A DNA stretch of 64,000 nucleotides from Eurosta solidaginis (taxonomy: Eukaryota > Arthropoda > Insecta > Diptera > Tephritidae): positions 392,289,601 through 392,353,600 of the forward strand of contig NC_090319.1 of assembly GCF_040869045.1 (NCBI RefSeq), in the 5' to 3' direction. Position numbers and translations under genes: made by a program. Shown piece after piece: positions 10,936 through 21,873 of this stretch. Position 1 is the first letter of the stretch; the number at the start of each line of letters is the position of its first letter. Under the pieces are notes generated by a model. The model was not told the origin of the DNA. It ran no database searches and saw only the letters and a program-made list of their open reading frames with translations.

Positions 10936-11439
10936 TGTTTCAATTTAAATATAAATTATTGTCTGCGCACCATCCGGCAAAAGAGTCCAGATCAGAACCG
11001 TTAGAAATAGTTTGACAAAAAAAAGTGCTAAGTCAGGAGAAAAAATTTGTTATGAGTGCGGAATTGTTCTAAGTCATAAAATAGCTGCTGGGTTGGCATA
11101 CATGATTTTTATTTATCCTTTTCAAAGCTTCTACACTCAAAAGTATTGCAATTAAGGTATCCTCATTCACAGTTTAAAAAAAAAGGTTATTTCAAAAGTT
11201 ATTCATTTTTTTCGTCTCCTGTAAAATTCGTAAAATTTGACTTAGCACATTTTCACATTAAGCTAACGATATGTATTTTTTGCTGATTTTTGTCCATTAA
11301 CATAAAGGAAGTGCTTAAAATGTTTTCTTTTCTTTTGCATTTCATGCCAGATGGCGCCAGTGTATACAAAATACGATTTCGTGCAATCTACTCATAATGC
11401 ACAATATTGAGTTAAACGCGTCTATGTATATGAAAAACT

Positions 11440-12537
11440 GCTTATGTGACGGGGCTGTGAGAATCCTCCTAGACCATATTCCTTATATTCCAGGGCTTCC
11501 TTTATGTCTATTACCACCCTATGCAGTGCAGTGTCTACCGACTTTCCTTTGGTGTACGAATGATGTGTTGTGGAGAGCAGTTTTTCATCCACGTTGGAAT
11601 TTATGTACACACCTATCACCTTCTCATAGGTTTTGAGCAGAAACGATGTTAAGCTAATGGGCCTGCAGTCTTTGGGATACATCTGACAGATCTTCCCCGC
11701 TTTTGGTAGGAAAGATACACGAGCAGCTCTTCAAGAGTGTGGTACATGATTCAGTCTTATGCACCCATCGAATATTATTTTAAGCCATTCCACGACCGCT
11801 CTACTTGAAATTTGTAGCATGGCCGGGAGTATACCATCTCGGCCCGGCGATTTAAACATAGACAACGTCTTCACCGGCCATTCGATCTTGATATCGGTCA
11901 CTAAGCCCGGCACTACCCGCTCCGTGAGCGAAGTATGAGTGCTGTCTGTTGGCTCAAGGAACTCCTCACTATAGCGTGACCATTCCCCGTTCCGCACGCT
12001 TCGCTTTCAGCAGTATTTGCTAGCTTAAACTGTTCTTTTACCTGTCTCTTAGAATACTCAGCTCATTTCTCCACCATGGCGGTTTTGCTTTTCCTCTGAA
12101 TCTTATTAGAGGGCAAGCTTTGTTATACGCAGTCATAAGCGTCCTTGTTAGGAAATAATTGGACTCCTCCAATTCCTCCACATTGGCAACATCTTTGGGT
12201 TGTCCCTGCTTTGTTTCTACATGTTTTTGCCATTTCGTGCTGTTAGTTGACCTAGGGTTTCTAAAGGTTTCTCCTTTCTCTACCGTCTTTAGGAGGGATG
12301 CTGAAGCTGACACACGCATGGTCGGAGAAAGATGATCTAGCAAGAACCATCCGACCATACCTTAATATATCACGTTCAGAGCTCAATGTATATCAAGAAC
12401 ACTGCGGGATTTTGGACCAACGTATGTAGGGACACTTCCCCTGTTGGCTATCTGCAAATTGGTTTGCAGGATGTAAAAAAATAGAGACTCGCCTCTCTCA
12501 ATCATATCTCCTCCTCCCCACGCATTGTGGTGCGCAT
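11440..12537 (-). pseudogene. LINE ORF2 fragment, third copy of the 42240-46557 family
   Basis: From high to low coordinates it carries the end of the endonuclease domain, then the linker (FRGKAKPPWWRNELS), then RT (DCRPISLTSFLLKTYEKVIG, YTKGKSVDTALHRV). Compared with the intact relative, about 165 bp are deleted near 12000, joining sequence equivalent to AESEAC to NGEWSR. The element is truncated near 11440, before the RT catalytic YADD. At the endonuclease-RT junction (about 12465) it lacks the 4-bp duplication seen in the 4.3-kb copy. At 12537 it directly abuts an RTE-like fragment on the opposite strand. Confidence 0.85.
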
Positions 12538-13130
12538 TTGCATTCGCGCCAACGCCCACCATGGATTGCCTGCGGAGCTATTCAAATACGGCGGCGAGGA
12601 GTTGGTAAGGTGCATACATCAGCTTCTTTGCAAAATATGGTCAGACGAGTGCATGCCCGACGATTGGAACCTAAGTGTTCTTTGCCCAGTCCACTAGAAA
12701 TGGGATACTGCATACTGCGCCAACTATCGCGAATCAGCCTTTGCATTTAAGGTCCAGTCAAGTGTATTGTTCGAACGATTGAAGCCCACCGTGAATCGGC
12801 TGGTTGGACCTTATCAGTGCGGCTTCAGACCTGGTAAATCTACCATCGACCAGATTTTCACAATGCGCCACATCTTGGACACATCACTTCTTCGTCGATT
12901 TTAAGACCGCCTTCGACAGCACGAAAAGGAGCTACCTATGTATATGCCGCTATGTCTGACTTTGGTTTCCCCGCAAAACTAATACGGCTCAGTCAGAATT
13001 GGAACGGACTACTCCCGAGCCGTTCGAAACAAAACGAGGTTTCAGACAGGGTGCCGACCTATCGTGCGATTTCTTTAATTTGATGCTGGAGAAAATTGTA
13101 CTAGCTGCAGAACATAACCGAAAAATTAAA
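12538..13130 (+). pseudogene. RTE-like LINE reverse transcriptase fragment
   Basis: Plus-strand translation in shifting frames gives GLPAELFKYGGEELVRCIHQ, MPDDWNLSVLCP, VNRLVGPYQCGFRPGKSTID, QIFTMRHIL and a late GCRPIVRF block. These are fingers and palm motifs of RTE/BovB-type reverse transcriptases as they appear in insects. Several stops and frameshifts are present. The pieces at 29735-30600 and 35811-37009 look like the same general type. RTE elements lack RNase H, and none is seen here. Confidence 0.75.
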
Positions 13131-13500
13131 CAACAAAAACCATCGGTAATGTTACTTGCAACAAAGCGGCAATACTAGCCGTGTTTTTTTTTACACGCGG
13201 ATACGTTTACGTTTGCGAGTAAAAAACCGCTTATCCTCTGAATAAAAAGTGAATACCTACTCACTTGGTCTTTCTTCGCTACAATCACACTTAGTCGAAA
13301 ATAAAAAGTTTAATAGTTTTTTTTCTTAAAACGTTATAATATTTAATAATGCATTCACTTCTTTAACACGATAAAATACACTTATATAAGTAGGTTTTAA
13401 TTTTGGAAAAAAATTTTAACTTTAGATTTTAGATAAATGTATATAAAAAAGTATTCGCATGTATGCAACAATACAAAGGAGCGCGTCCGCGATTGCCGGC
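13131..13500. other. No recognised feature
   Basis: AT-rich, with short homopolymer runs. I see no coding frame, inverted repeat or RNA gene. Confidence 0.5.
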
Positions 13501-13503
13501 TAA

Positions 13504-14026
13504 AGGTAAGGCCACATTAGGCTGCACTACGCAGCACTGCACTGCACTACAAAATATTCTTTGCATGTATTCTTATGAGGCAATTCACACCTAGCGTCAG
13601 CAGCACTGCGCGACCTGGCACAGCGCGGCAAATTTGATCAACTAGGCAAAAAAGCCGCGTTTGGAAGTGTCGCGCAGTGCTGCTGCCGCTAGGTGTGAAT
13701 TGCCTCATAAGAATACATGCAAAGAATTTTGCACCATCTTTTTTCAATCTGGGCAAAAGAGTGTGGAACTCTCCTTACTCATATCTTGAGGATGAGATGT
13801 CTTGGACCCATAGCCACGACCTTTTGCTTTTCCTTTCCTCTTCTTCGCACAAAAATGAAATAATAACAGCTTCAAAAACTGTGTCGTCCATTTTGCAAAC
13901 AAAAATAAACACAAACTTTTGCCGCAATGTGTCGCTCGATTGCCGCTTAATGTGAATTGCCAAAATATTTCGCTCTGTGAGGCGCCGCTGCCGCTACGTG
14001 TCGCGCAGCGTAATGTGCACGTACCT
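13504..14026. mobile_element. PIF/Harbinger-like MITE with TAA duplication
   Basis: Left end AGGTAAGGCCACATTAGGCT and the inverse of the right end (AGGTACGTGCACATTACGCT) match at 16 of 20 positions. The flanks are TAA on both sides (13501-13503, 14027-14029), the 3-bp duplication typical of PIF/Harbinger. No transposase is present. The interior contains a separate long hairpin (13553-13730). Confidence 0.8.
13553..13730. repeat. Long near-perfect hairpin inside the MITE
   Basis: Two arms of about 60 nt (13553-13612 and 13669-13730) surround a loop of about 56 nt. The arms share gcatgtattcttatgaggca and cacacctagcg in inverted order. A transcript through it would fold into a long dsRNA stem. 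Confidence 0.85.
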
Positions 14027-14624
14027 TAATAGTACCATAGTGTACAAGTACAAGTGTGTTGACTTCTTTCTGACAGGCACTCGCTTAAGTGGGCATAACG
14101 GGAAAATCTGGGTTGCCATTGTTGTTTCGGTTGAAAAAGGTCAATTAGGGTTCTGTGCAGAGACGTAAAAGATTGAAACAGGGTTTATGTAGTCACAAAA
14201 GTGTTGCTCCTGTTCCACAGCATTTTAATTTTATAGCGCCGTATGCAGATCAAAAGTAAATGCTCAAGAAATTTTTTGAATTATTTCTTTTGCCTTCAAA
14301 TAGGAGTAGGCAAGAATAATAGAAATAGAAATAGAAGAAAAATAGAAGAAAATAGAATCAACCTCAGATTTTTAGGAGCTTTTTGAGTATGCAGTTTTGT
14401 AGTCCAATTGCAATCATCAGCACCTGAAGGTAATAGTTGTTTTTTGGAACTTTGTGGGCCGGTCTAAACTTAAATTAGATTCAATTTTCTAGGTCACTAG
14501 TGCAGCTACTCTCAAAATACCTGCATAAAAACATAAATTTAAATAAATTAGTAAATGAATTCATAACATAACTTTCGCGTTTACATTTATTAACTTATCA
14601 ATATTACGAACTTTACACTGCCGA

Positions 14625-14905
14625 TCAACTGAATAGTTTCAAAATTAAAAATGGTTTTATTCGAAACTTATATTTATTTATGAGTTTTCAATAATTTTCA
14701 TTTAAAGTATAGCGGAATATAACAGATATGTGATATAAATAAAAATTTCAAAACTTACACAGAGTTCAGAAAAGTTAATCAGAGTTTGAAAGCCCGTCAT
14801 CAAATTAGAATTACCACAAAACTTGTACGGAAAAAGAACGCAACAAACTCATAAATAAATATAAGACTAAAACCATTTTAAATTTTTATCCTATCCTGTT
14901 GATTG
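14625..14905. repeat. Imperfect inverted repeat, possible small MITE
   Basis: Left arm about 14638-14693 and right arm about 14848-14890 share tatatttatttatgagttt and aaaatggttttat in inverted order. Both arms are AT-rich and the interior is non-coding. Confidence 0.5.
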
Positions 14906-15276
14906 ATAGTTTATGAAGGTATATAAAAACTTAAAGTAGAGAACTGAGTGGAGGTTTTCCCTATCTTTACTACCGATTCCAATGCGCTTCAAAAACTATT
15001 TCAAAATTTTATTGAAGAACTCTCTAAGAATTTTTTTCGGAAACGGCAAATCTCGATAAAAGATATTTTCAACTGAGATAGAGCTTTGTTGATACAACTT
15101 CTAACATTGGGCATTTTTGAAAAAAAGTTTGGAAGAAGACGCTCTTCAAAAGTTTGCATTTTAGGTACGTTTTTGTGGCATTTTCGAATCGGCATTCCAA
15201 ATAAATTGTTGTTCCACTCAGCCGTCGACATATGAAAATAGTTCTTTAGTTTGAACTGGCTTATGAATTAATAGGT

Positions 15277-17702
15277 CTAGGAAGACTTTTCTCTTTCCGC
15301 GCCAACTTTTTGTAACAGCGTGTACATAAAGTTGCAGCATGCTTCATCAGCTACCTTCTTCGGAAGCTGCTTAAGTAGAAATTCGAAGCCTGCAAAAGCT
15401 TCCTTAAATGGAGACTCCGACTCCGATTCCCGCAACTTCAACGCATTGCCTTGTTTTTCCAAAAGGTCATCGAACTTCTGCCATATTTCCTGATTTTGGG
15501 GCTGGCTAGCTAAACGGGAACGTTTCGGTGGTGTGGGAGTCTATGAATAAACAATAATTAGCAAATCAGTCAGCAATTATAAATGCTTGTGCCCCTACCT
15601 CTACCCTCACGTATATCACTGACACTAACCCTACATCTACCCCTCCTCTAATACTACCCCTTCCTTTAACCATATCTCTACTTCTACCCCTTTCTCTTTA
15701 CCTACCTCTGTTCTTGTTGTTGTTGTAGCGGTGCTTCGCCCCGTTCAATAAGGTTGTCATCGCATTTTTTTCTTACAAATGCAGCAGTACCAATCCCGTG
15801 GACCGGGGTTAGCCTCAATGCCTTCCGGGAGCAGGAGGGTAAGGAGCAGTCCCGTTGCGAGGTGCTGCTCCATTGATGACAACTTTTGAGTGTTGTGTAC
15901 TGGGTTAAACGGGTTTATACCATGACGACAGCCCTTGGTCAGGAAAAAAAATTCCGAGTAACTCCGGTAGCTGAGAACCTGCTGAATTGGGAGTTGCCTA
16001 CCTCTATCTCCGCCCCTACATCTACCTGTAAACCTACCTCTCCCTCTATCACTGCTCCTATCTCTACCCCTGCTTAGCATCCCATCCACCGCATGTTGTT
16101 GTTATTCGCCCCCGTTCATGCAAAACCACCACCACTTATAGGTTTTCATCAAGATCATCAATCATAGTTCAAGGAAAACAGCTGTTTCGACAGGGTTGGG
16201 CCATAGAGAGTGAGTCGTTAGATCTGTTGGTCCACATCGCAATAAAAAAGTGGTTTGTCATGTGGGGACTCATCGCAGGCTATACACATATCGGACATGT
16301 CCGGGTTGATTCTGGATAAGTAGGCGTTTGTTCTACTACAGTATACAGAACGAAGTTGAATCAGAAAGATGCGCGCCTCCCTCGGTAGTAGGCTACCGTT
16401 TGCCGTTCCGGATAACTCCACCAATAACGATGTTCACCGGGCGCAACTCTTCCAATTTTTGTATCATGGATAAGATTGCGAGTCTCGAATGTTTCTATTA
16501 GTCAAACGGCGGTGGAGGCACAAGTTGTCGGGCTTTCTTCATATACTTGCGGAGATGTTTTGTCACGTTCCTGGGAGGCGGAGCAGTGTCTAATAATTGT
16601 CGACCTGGATATCCGGGTTGATGACAATTCATTAGATGCTGTTTAGTGAACATTTCATTGCGCTCTTTGATGATTATCGTCTTTGCAGTTGCAGTTTTGG
16701 GTGCGGTATTTTGACAGGCGACTACATTGGCTAATTGCCTTATATGTACTCAGCAACGTTTCTTTGCCTTTACCCCAGATGCTGCCAGCAAGGGACTTGA
16801 GAATTTTGTTGCGACTTTGTACTTTAGAGGCGACTGCGGTGTCATGTTCGTGGAAGCAGAGGCCACCATCGAATATCACACCAAGGATCTTGCGTTGGGT
16901 GACTGTCGGTAACCTAGTACCGTCGATGTGTATATCTAGTTCGTCATTAATCTGCTTATTCCCCGTCGTGAATAGGGTTTCTGAAGATTTGGTTGTCTGC
17001 ATAGGATACTATTGTAACTACTTCTCTTCTTAGATGTTGCGTTCCTAAATTGAAGAACCCACCGCATCTTTCATCTCGGCACCAATAGCTATTTATTTAT
17101 AATATAGAAGATACATACGTATGTATATACATAAACTTACATATTCATATTGAGAACCAGGGCGTTTTGATGTACTCGCTTCCTCATTTTGGGAATCATC
17201 ACTGGTAGTGAAAGTTCTGCAAAGAAAAGGAAATTGAATATGATTACTTAAAATTTAATGATATTGTGTGTATATGTACCTTCTCTTTTGGGATACATTT
17301 GGCAGGAAGGACATCTCCTCCGCAAACTCCCAATCGATATCCTCATTAAAATATGGCTCACTGAGCTGCTCCCCACCGGCACTTCCACTCTTAAATTTGT
17401 TCGTGGCCTTCGCCCGGTAGCGGTAGCTTTCCCTCAAGCTCACCCACGCAGCTTTGCACTCTTCCACTAAATAAAAATACTATAAGTTTTCAAATTGGTA
17501 TGAATATACAACGTATTATATATACTTACCCGATTTACCAAGCGTAAAACCTATCTCATTCCACGCCTGATCCACTGCATTTTTATTTGAATGCAGCGGA
17601 TCGCCGATATTCCAAATCCGATCTTTTAATCTAACGGCTGAAATAAGGTTGCGCTTTTCCTCGCTGGAAAAGTGCAATATGCGCTTCTGACGCCTTATTC
17701 GC
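15277..17702 (-). CDS. MADF-BESS domain protein, four exons (5' end not found)
   Basis: Exons on the minus strand are about 17702-17530, 17466-17280, 17216-17141 and 15540-15277. Every intron has GT...AG ends and the frame stays open across all junctions. Exons 1-2 encode a MADF domain: RNLISAVRLKDRIWNIGDP, then AVDQAWNEIGF, then ECKAAWVSLRESYRYRA. The last exon ends in a BESS-like region (FEFLLKQLPKKVADEACC). MADF binds DNA like a Myb domain and BESS mediates protein-protein contact, so this is a putative transcription-factor-like protein. The N-terminal start codon is not identified: exon 1 opens after a TTAG acceptor. The 1.6-kb third intron contains LINE debris. The gene sits wholly inside the TIR element, so it may be transposon-encoded or captured. 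Confidence 0.7.
15590..16080. repeat. Degenerate pyrimidine-rich CTACCTCT repeat, split by a retroposon
   Basis: Variants of ctacctctacccct fill 15590-15712 and 16000-16076. A minus-strand LINE-derived piece (about 15712-15998) sits between cctacctctg and cctacctcta. The repeat was therefore one tract before that insertion. Confidence 0.7.
15712..15998 (-). mobile_element. LINE-derived retroposon with NPGP leader, internally deleted
   Basis: Minus-strand translation from about 15990 to 15757 gives a short ORF start (SSMEQHLATGLLLTLLLPEG followed by IEANPGP) and then a CxxC motif (WYCCICKKK). The xNPGP motif after a leucine-rich leader resembles 2A-like sequences known at the N-terminus of some LINE ORFs, but the usual first aspartate is glycine here. 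After the CxxC the sequence jumps to an A-rich tail with CAACAACAAC. The piece thus joins a LINE 5' end to a LINE 3' end. Confidence 0.6.
16095..17035 (-). pseudogene. LINE ORF2 C-terminal fragment
   Basis: Minus-strand segments encode the RT thumb (RKILGVIFDGGLCFHEHDTA, then SLAGSIWGKGKETLLSTYKA) and a C-terminal block (LIQLRSVYCSRTNAYLSRIN followed by MCIACDESPHD) with the CxxC..H signature of Jockey-group LINEs. Two frame changes separate them. It lies in the third intron of the MADF-BESS gene, in the same orientation. It is 5'-truncated near 17035 and its 3' side runs to a (gtt)n-rich tail near 16095. It is a fossil. Confidence 0.78.
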
Positions 17703-18068
17703 TAACTGTGAGTTTTAAAATGTACACAAGAAATTGCGTAAACTTTGAAATTCTGATTCTGTAAAGCAAAACTATGAACAAAAAAACTCACTGATAAAAA
17801 GTCAGTTGATAGTATTTTTGAAAGTCCAAATGTCACTTTTTCTTCAAGAAATAATGCACAACCATTTATTTCTTGGCAAAGAAAGAGTTTACGTGTACAC
17901 TTTTTCTAAAAAAATCTTTAGAAAATAGTAGTAGAAAATGTATTAAATTTCTTCAGAGCTGCGTACTGCAAAAGAAAATTTCACTCATAAAATTTTTCTT
18001 GAGCATTTCTTGGCTGTCATTTTATATGGAATTTTTGGTTTTCTTAAGAGCTGCATACGGCCCTTATA

Positions 18069-20219
18069 TCATGGCGAAAAGTGTTCAGTTCAGAGTTATT
18101 GATTTTAATTAAAAGTTTAATTTATTACGGAGGGTTACTCCTTTAATTGTAAAAAGCAGAGAAAACGTAGAGTTTTTCAAATTATTGTAAAAAACTTCTT
18201 AATTTGAATTTCTGTACCCAAGTTCACTATGAAAACTGAAAAATGTACACTTATTGAAAACTCATTTGCACACACAATTTACACTTTGAATTTAATTGTT
18301 TTTTTATGCACAAAATTTTGAAACTAAAAACAAAATTTTCATTTGTCAGAAAAAATAAAGAAAAAACTGTCTAATGTCAAAAACCGCTATCGAAATACAA
18401 ACTGGCTTGTTTGTTTTTAATGAACTACGTTGACATTTTCTTGTATTTCGTTAGTATATGAATAGTACTTGACTAGCGAATGGAATATTGTTCATCGCCG
18501 ATGGCAGTGGTGGGTGTTCGTTGGGGCCTTTCCATTCGCCGCGCACGGCTGCGCATAGGAATTGCCGCCGTCTAATGGGGATGGAGGCGGCTTAAACATC
18601 GTCGTTTAGATAATGCTTAGGAGACCCATCTAGCGGCAACTATGTAGCTACAGAACACGTGGTAGCGAAAAGACAGAGACAAACCTCTGGTGGCCATGGT
18701 GTATAATATATACCTGAATCGGTTGCGATGAACACACACACCATTTATAGAGGTGATACGTAGATACATATTTCAGTTGCATCTGAGTATAATGCGTATT
18801 GAAATTTGGGAGTATTAATTTTCTGCGCAGCAATTTCAGAAGAGTAAATAAAGTTTAACGCTTAGCAGTCCATATATACATAGTTTAATCGTAAACGTAG
18901 ATGGATGTAAAAAAATACAGCTAATATCAAAAAAAATCAAAATAATATACAAGTATAAAGAAATATAAGAAAATCATTGATTACTTTTGAATATTTTTGA
19001 TTCTCAGATAGGGTGTTTTTGAAAAAATTCTGAAATAGGGTGTTATTCAGACTTTTCTGGGGTAGGACGTTTTCGGCAGCCGAAATAGGGCGATACTCCA
19101 CTCAGCGGTCGACATATTAATGAACTTTTAGTAATAGTAATAATGAGTTGCCGCAGCTATTCGTTTCCAATTTTTGTCGAGCTTCTTAAATGTTCTCCCA
19201 CCAATTGGCAGGCAACGGGTTTATGCCGATTCCAAACGGATAAACAGATAAATTTCTGCTGGGAAGCAGAAATACACTCGGAGTCTTTGCAAAGACATTG
19301 TCAGAGGGGCCCCGCTCAGAAAACTGTTTTTTGATGTAGCTCCCCCGGAAATTGAAGCCAGTCCCTCCGGTATCGTAGGCGAGCACGTTATCTCCACACC
19401 ACGTTGGCTGCCGCAATCATTGTGAATGATGACCATATTGAACAGCCTGTCAGGCAGTTGACAGATAAGAGATCACACTTTGTCATCATTCACAATGGCC
19501 GCAATATTCGGTTTACGACAAAAAAATACGAAGCAATAACGAAGGTAAAAAAAAAACAAACGCATATATACAAAAGAAAACTAGCTATCTGAAAGTTTTA
19601 CCGGCTTTGAAGAAATAGGAGTAGAAAAAAAAAATACTTTCTACGGAAGACATTACAGAAACTATTTTTTCAGCATAAAAAACCTGGCGCTAATACTAAG
19701 GACAAATGAGAGTTTACGTTACAGATAGCATTGAATAAATATAAAAAGTTCAATTTGGTCACTTAAACTGTGATGAGCAGTAAAATTCAATGGATCCAGC
19801 CAAAATAAACTGCAACTCAGCTGCATTTGAAACTTTTTCTGAAAAACAGGACATAATAGGAAGGGTGTTTCACATATCCTCGTGTATAGTACGTACGTAC
19901 GTCAGTTACTTAGTTTAACTTTACTGCCTTTTGCTATACTTCAATGGGTTTTGGGTTCAACTACTGATGCTGTAGTGATGAAAAGTTTTACAGACCCACG
20001 AGAGAATCGAGAAATAAATAAGCAATAGCTTGATTTTTTATAACAATCAGTTTGTAGTCATAGTTTAGTTTAGTTTAGTAACCAAACCATGACGCCCTAA
20101 TCGTAACTTAGGATTTGTTTTTTGGCCCATAGCCTATAAATATTTGAGCTTGCGATAAATACTCTAGGGCTTGCCAAACTATTGCCAAGATACGACCCTG
20201 GTTATGAAAACTTTTTTCA
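18069..20219. other. Mostly non-coding stretch between transposons
   Basis: No gene is supported. 18490-18640 is GC-richer (gggatggaggcggctt) and of unknown origin. The phrase ccactcagcggtcgacatat at about 19098 also occurs at about 15218 with one change, so a shared unlisted repeat is likely. A small inverted repeat lies at 19409-19506. Confidence 0.5.
19409..19506. repeat. Small inverted repeat (98 bp)
   Basis: GCCGCAATCATTGTGAATGA at 19409 returns inverted as tcattcacaatggccgcaat at 19486-19506, with a one-base bulge. The spacer is about 50 bp. Confidence 0.7.
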
Positions 20220-20305
20220 AAACTATTTTAATATTAATTTTTGCGGGATTTGAACCCGGGTGGTAGCCTAGCACGCTATCACCACACCACGGCACCCACC
20301 AACGG
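20220..20305 (-). repeat. tRNA-derived SINE head
   Basis: On the minus strand a perfect RNA polymerase III B-box GGTTCAAATCC (20256-20246) is preceded by an A-box-like TGGTGTGGTGATAG. No cloverleaf with paired acceptor stem can be drawn, so this is a SINE promoter rather than a tRNA gene. The body probably continues to about 20100. Confidence 0.65.
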
Positions 20306-20639
20306 ATAGTATGGTAAATTTTTCGACCAAGCAAATCTAGGAATGGCAACCAAGGATTCCGATCTCGGGATGTGGATCCCTAGTATGCATGTAAATATTG
20401 AGTTTAATTAACTACGACAATCGAATATCAATTGAACTAGATTATAAATCAATTAAGATGATCAACTAGTATTGACCATTTAAATGGGTTTCAATTAATC
20501 CAAATAATAAGGAGTAAGGAAGGCTAAGTTCGGGTGTAACCGAATATTACATACTCAGCTGAGAGCTTTGGAGACAAAATAAGGGAAAATCACCATGTAG
20601 GAAAATGAACATAGGGTAACCCTGGAATGTGTTTGTATG

Positions 20640-21410
20640 ACATGGGTATTAAAGAGTATTTTAAAAGGGAGTGGGCCTTAGTTCTATAGGTGGACGCCAT
20701 TTAGGGATATCGCCATAAAGGTGGACCAGGGGTGACTCTAGAATTTGTTTTTACGATATGGTTATCAAATGAAAGGTGTTAATGAGTATTTTAAAAGGGC
20801 ATGGGCCTTAGTTCTGTAGGTGAATGCCTTTTCGAGATGTCGCCATAAAGGTGGACCAGGGGTGACTCTAGAATTTGTTTGTACGATATGGGTATCAAAA
20901 GAAAGATGTTAATGAGTATTTTAAAAGGGAGTGGGCCTTAGTTCTATAGGTGGACGCCTTTTCGAGATATCGCCATAACTCTAGAATTCGTTTTTACGAT
21001 ACGCCTTTTCGAGATGTCGCCATAAAGGTGGACTCTAGAATTTGTTTGTACGATATGGGTATCAAATGAAAGGTGTTAATGAGTATTTTAAAAGAGAGTG
21101 GGCCATAGTTATATAGGTGGATGCCATTTCGGGATATCGCCATAAAGGTGGACCGATATGGGTATCAAGTAAAAGGTGTTAGTTAGTATTTTAAAAGGGA
21201 GTGGACCTTAATTCTATAGGTGGACGTCTTTTCTAGATATCGCCATAAAGGTGGACCAGGGGTGACTCTAGAATGCGTTTGTACGATATGGGTATCAAAT
21301 TAAAGGTATAAATGAAGGTTTTAAAAAGGAGTGACCCTTAATTGTATATGTGAAGGCGTTTTCGATATATCGAAAAAAATATGGACCAGGGTGACCCAGA
21401 ACATCATCTG
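20640..21410 (+). repeat. Tandem array, period about 130 bp
   Basis: Each unit contains cgccataaaggtggaccagg, ctctagaatttgtttgtacg, atatgggtatcaaatgaaag and tattttaaaagggagtgggc. The cgccat landmarks at 20711 and 20841 set the period. Some units are shortened. The same array, inverted, fills about 39915-40860. Confidence 0.92.
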
Positions 21411-21873
21411 TAGGGTACCGCCAATTTGTTTATATATGCAATACCACGAACAGTATTCCTGCCAAGAATCCAAGGGGTTTTGATTTCACCATGCAGAACT
21501 TTTTCATTTCAAAAAACGAATCTAATCACCATGTTTCATTCCTTTTTTCATATTTCGTATAGAATTATGGCATATTTTCATTTTTCGAAATTTTTGATAT
21601 CGAAAAAGTGGGCGTGGTCATAGTCGGATTTCGCCCATTTTCAATACCAAGATAAAGTGAGTTCAGATAAGTACGTGAACTAAGTTTAGTAAAGATATAT
21701 CGATTTTTGCTCAAGTTATCGTGTTAACGGCCGAGCGGGAGGACAGACGGTCGACTGTGTATAAAAACTGGGCGTGGCTTCACCCAATTTCGCCCCTTTT
21801 CACAGAAAACAGTTATCGTCATAGAATCTATGCTCCTACCAAATTTCACAATTTTTGTTCGACTTATGGCATT

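Larger units (their letters stand above)
9521..11257. mobile_element. TTAA-flanked TIR element, copy A, carrying a LINE piece
   Basis: Ends TGTGAAAATGTGCTAAGTCA and its inverse at 11238-11257. The right flank is TTAA (11258-11261) and the left is taaa (9517-9520), probably a mutated TTAA. Copy B at 58080-59769 has the same ends, perfect TTAA flanks and the same internal LINE piece. TTAA duplication is typical of piggyBac, but the ends do not begin CCC, so the superfamily is not certain. No transposase is seen. Confidence 0.8.
14236..18063. mobile_element. TIR transposon carrying a MADF-BESS gene
   Basis: The left end GCGCCGTATGCAG (14236) and the inverse of the right end (GGGCCGTATGCAG, ending 18063) match. 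The flanks are a perfect 5-bp duplication TTATA (14231-14235 and 18064-18068). Subterminal copies of GTAYGCAG and of tgctcaagaaatt occur near both ends. The only gene inside is the spliced minus-strand MADF-BESS gene; no transposase is recognised. A shrunken relative lies at 56594-57140. A 5-bp duplication argues against classic PIF (3 bp) and hAT (8 bp). Confidence 0.72.

Noticed and set aside
9229..11275. MITE at 9229 and TTAA element A as one unit
   Set aside because: Each has its own inverted ends, and copy B of the TTAA element is not accompanied by the 9229 MITE.
20220..20305. tRNA gene on the minus strand
   Set aside because: A- and B-box-like sequences are present, but no paired acceptor stem or anticodon arm can be formed. 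A SINE head fits better.
20640..21410. Regularly spaced repeats resembling a CRISPR array
   Set aside because: Units of about 130 bp repeat over their whole length without unique spacers, and the surrounding DNA is eukaryotic. It is a minisatellite.
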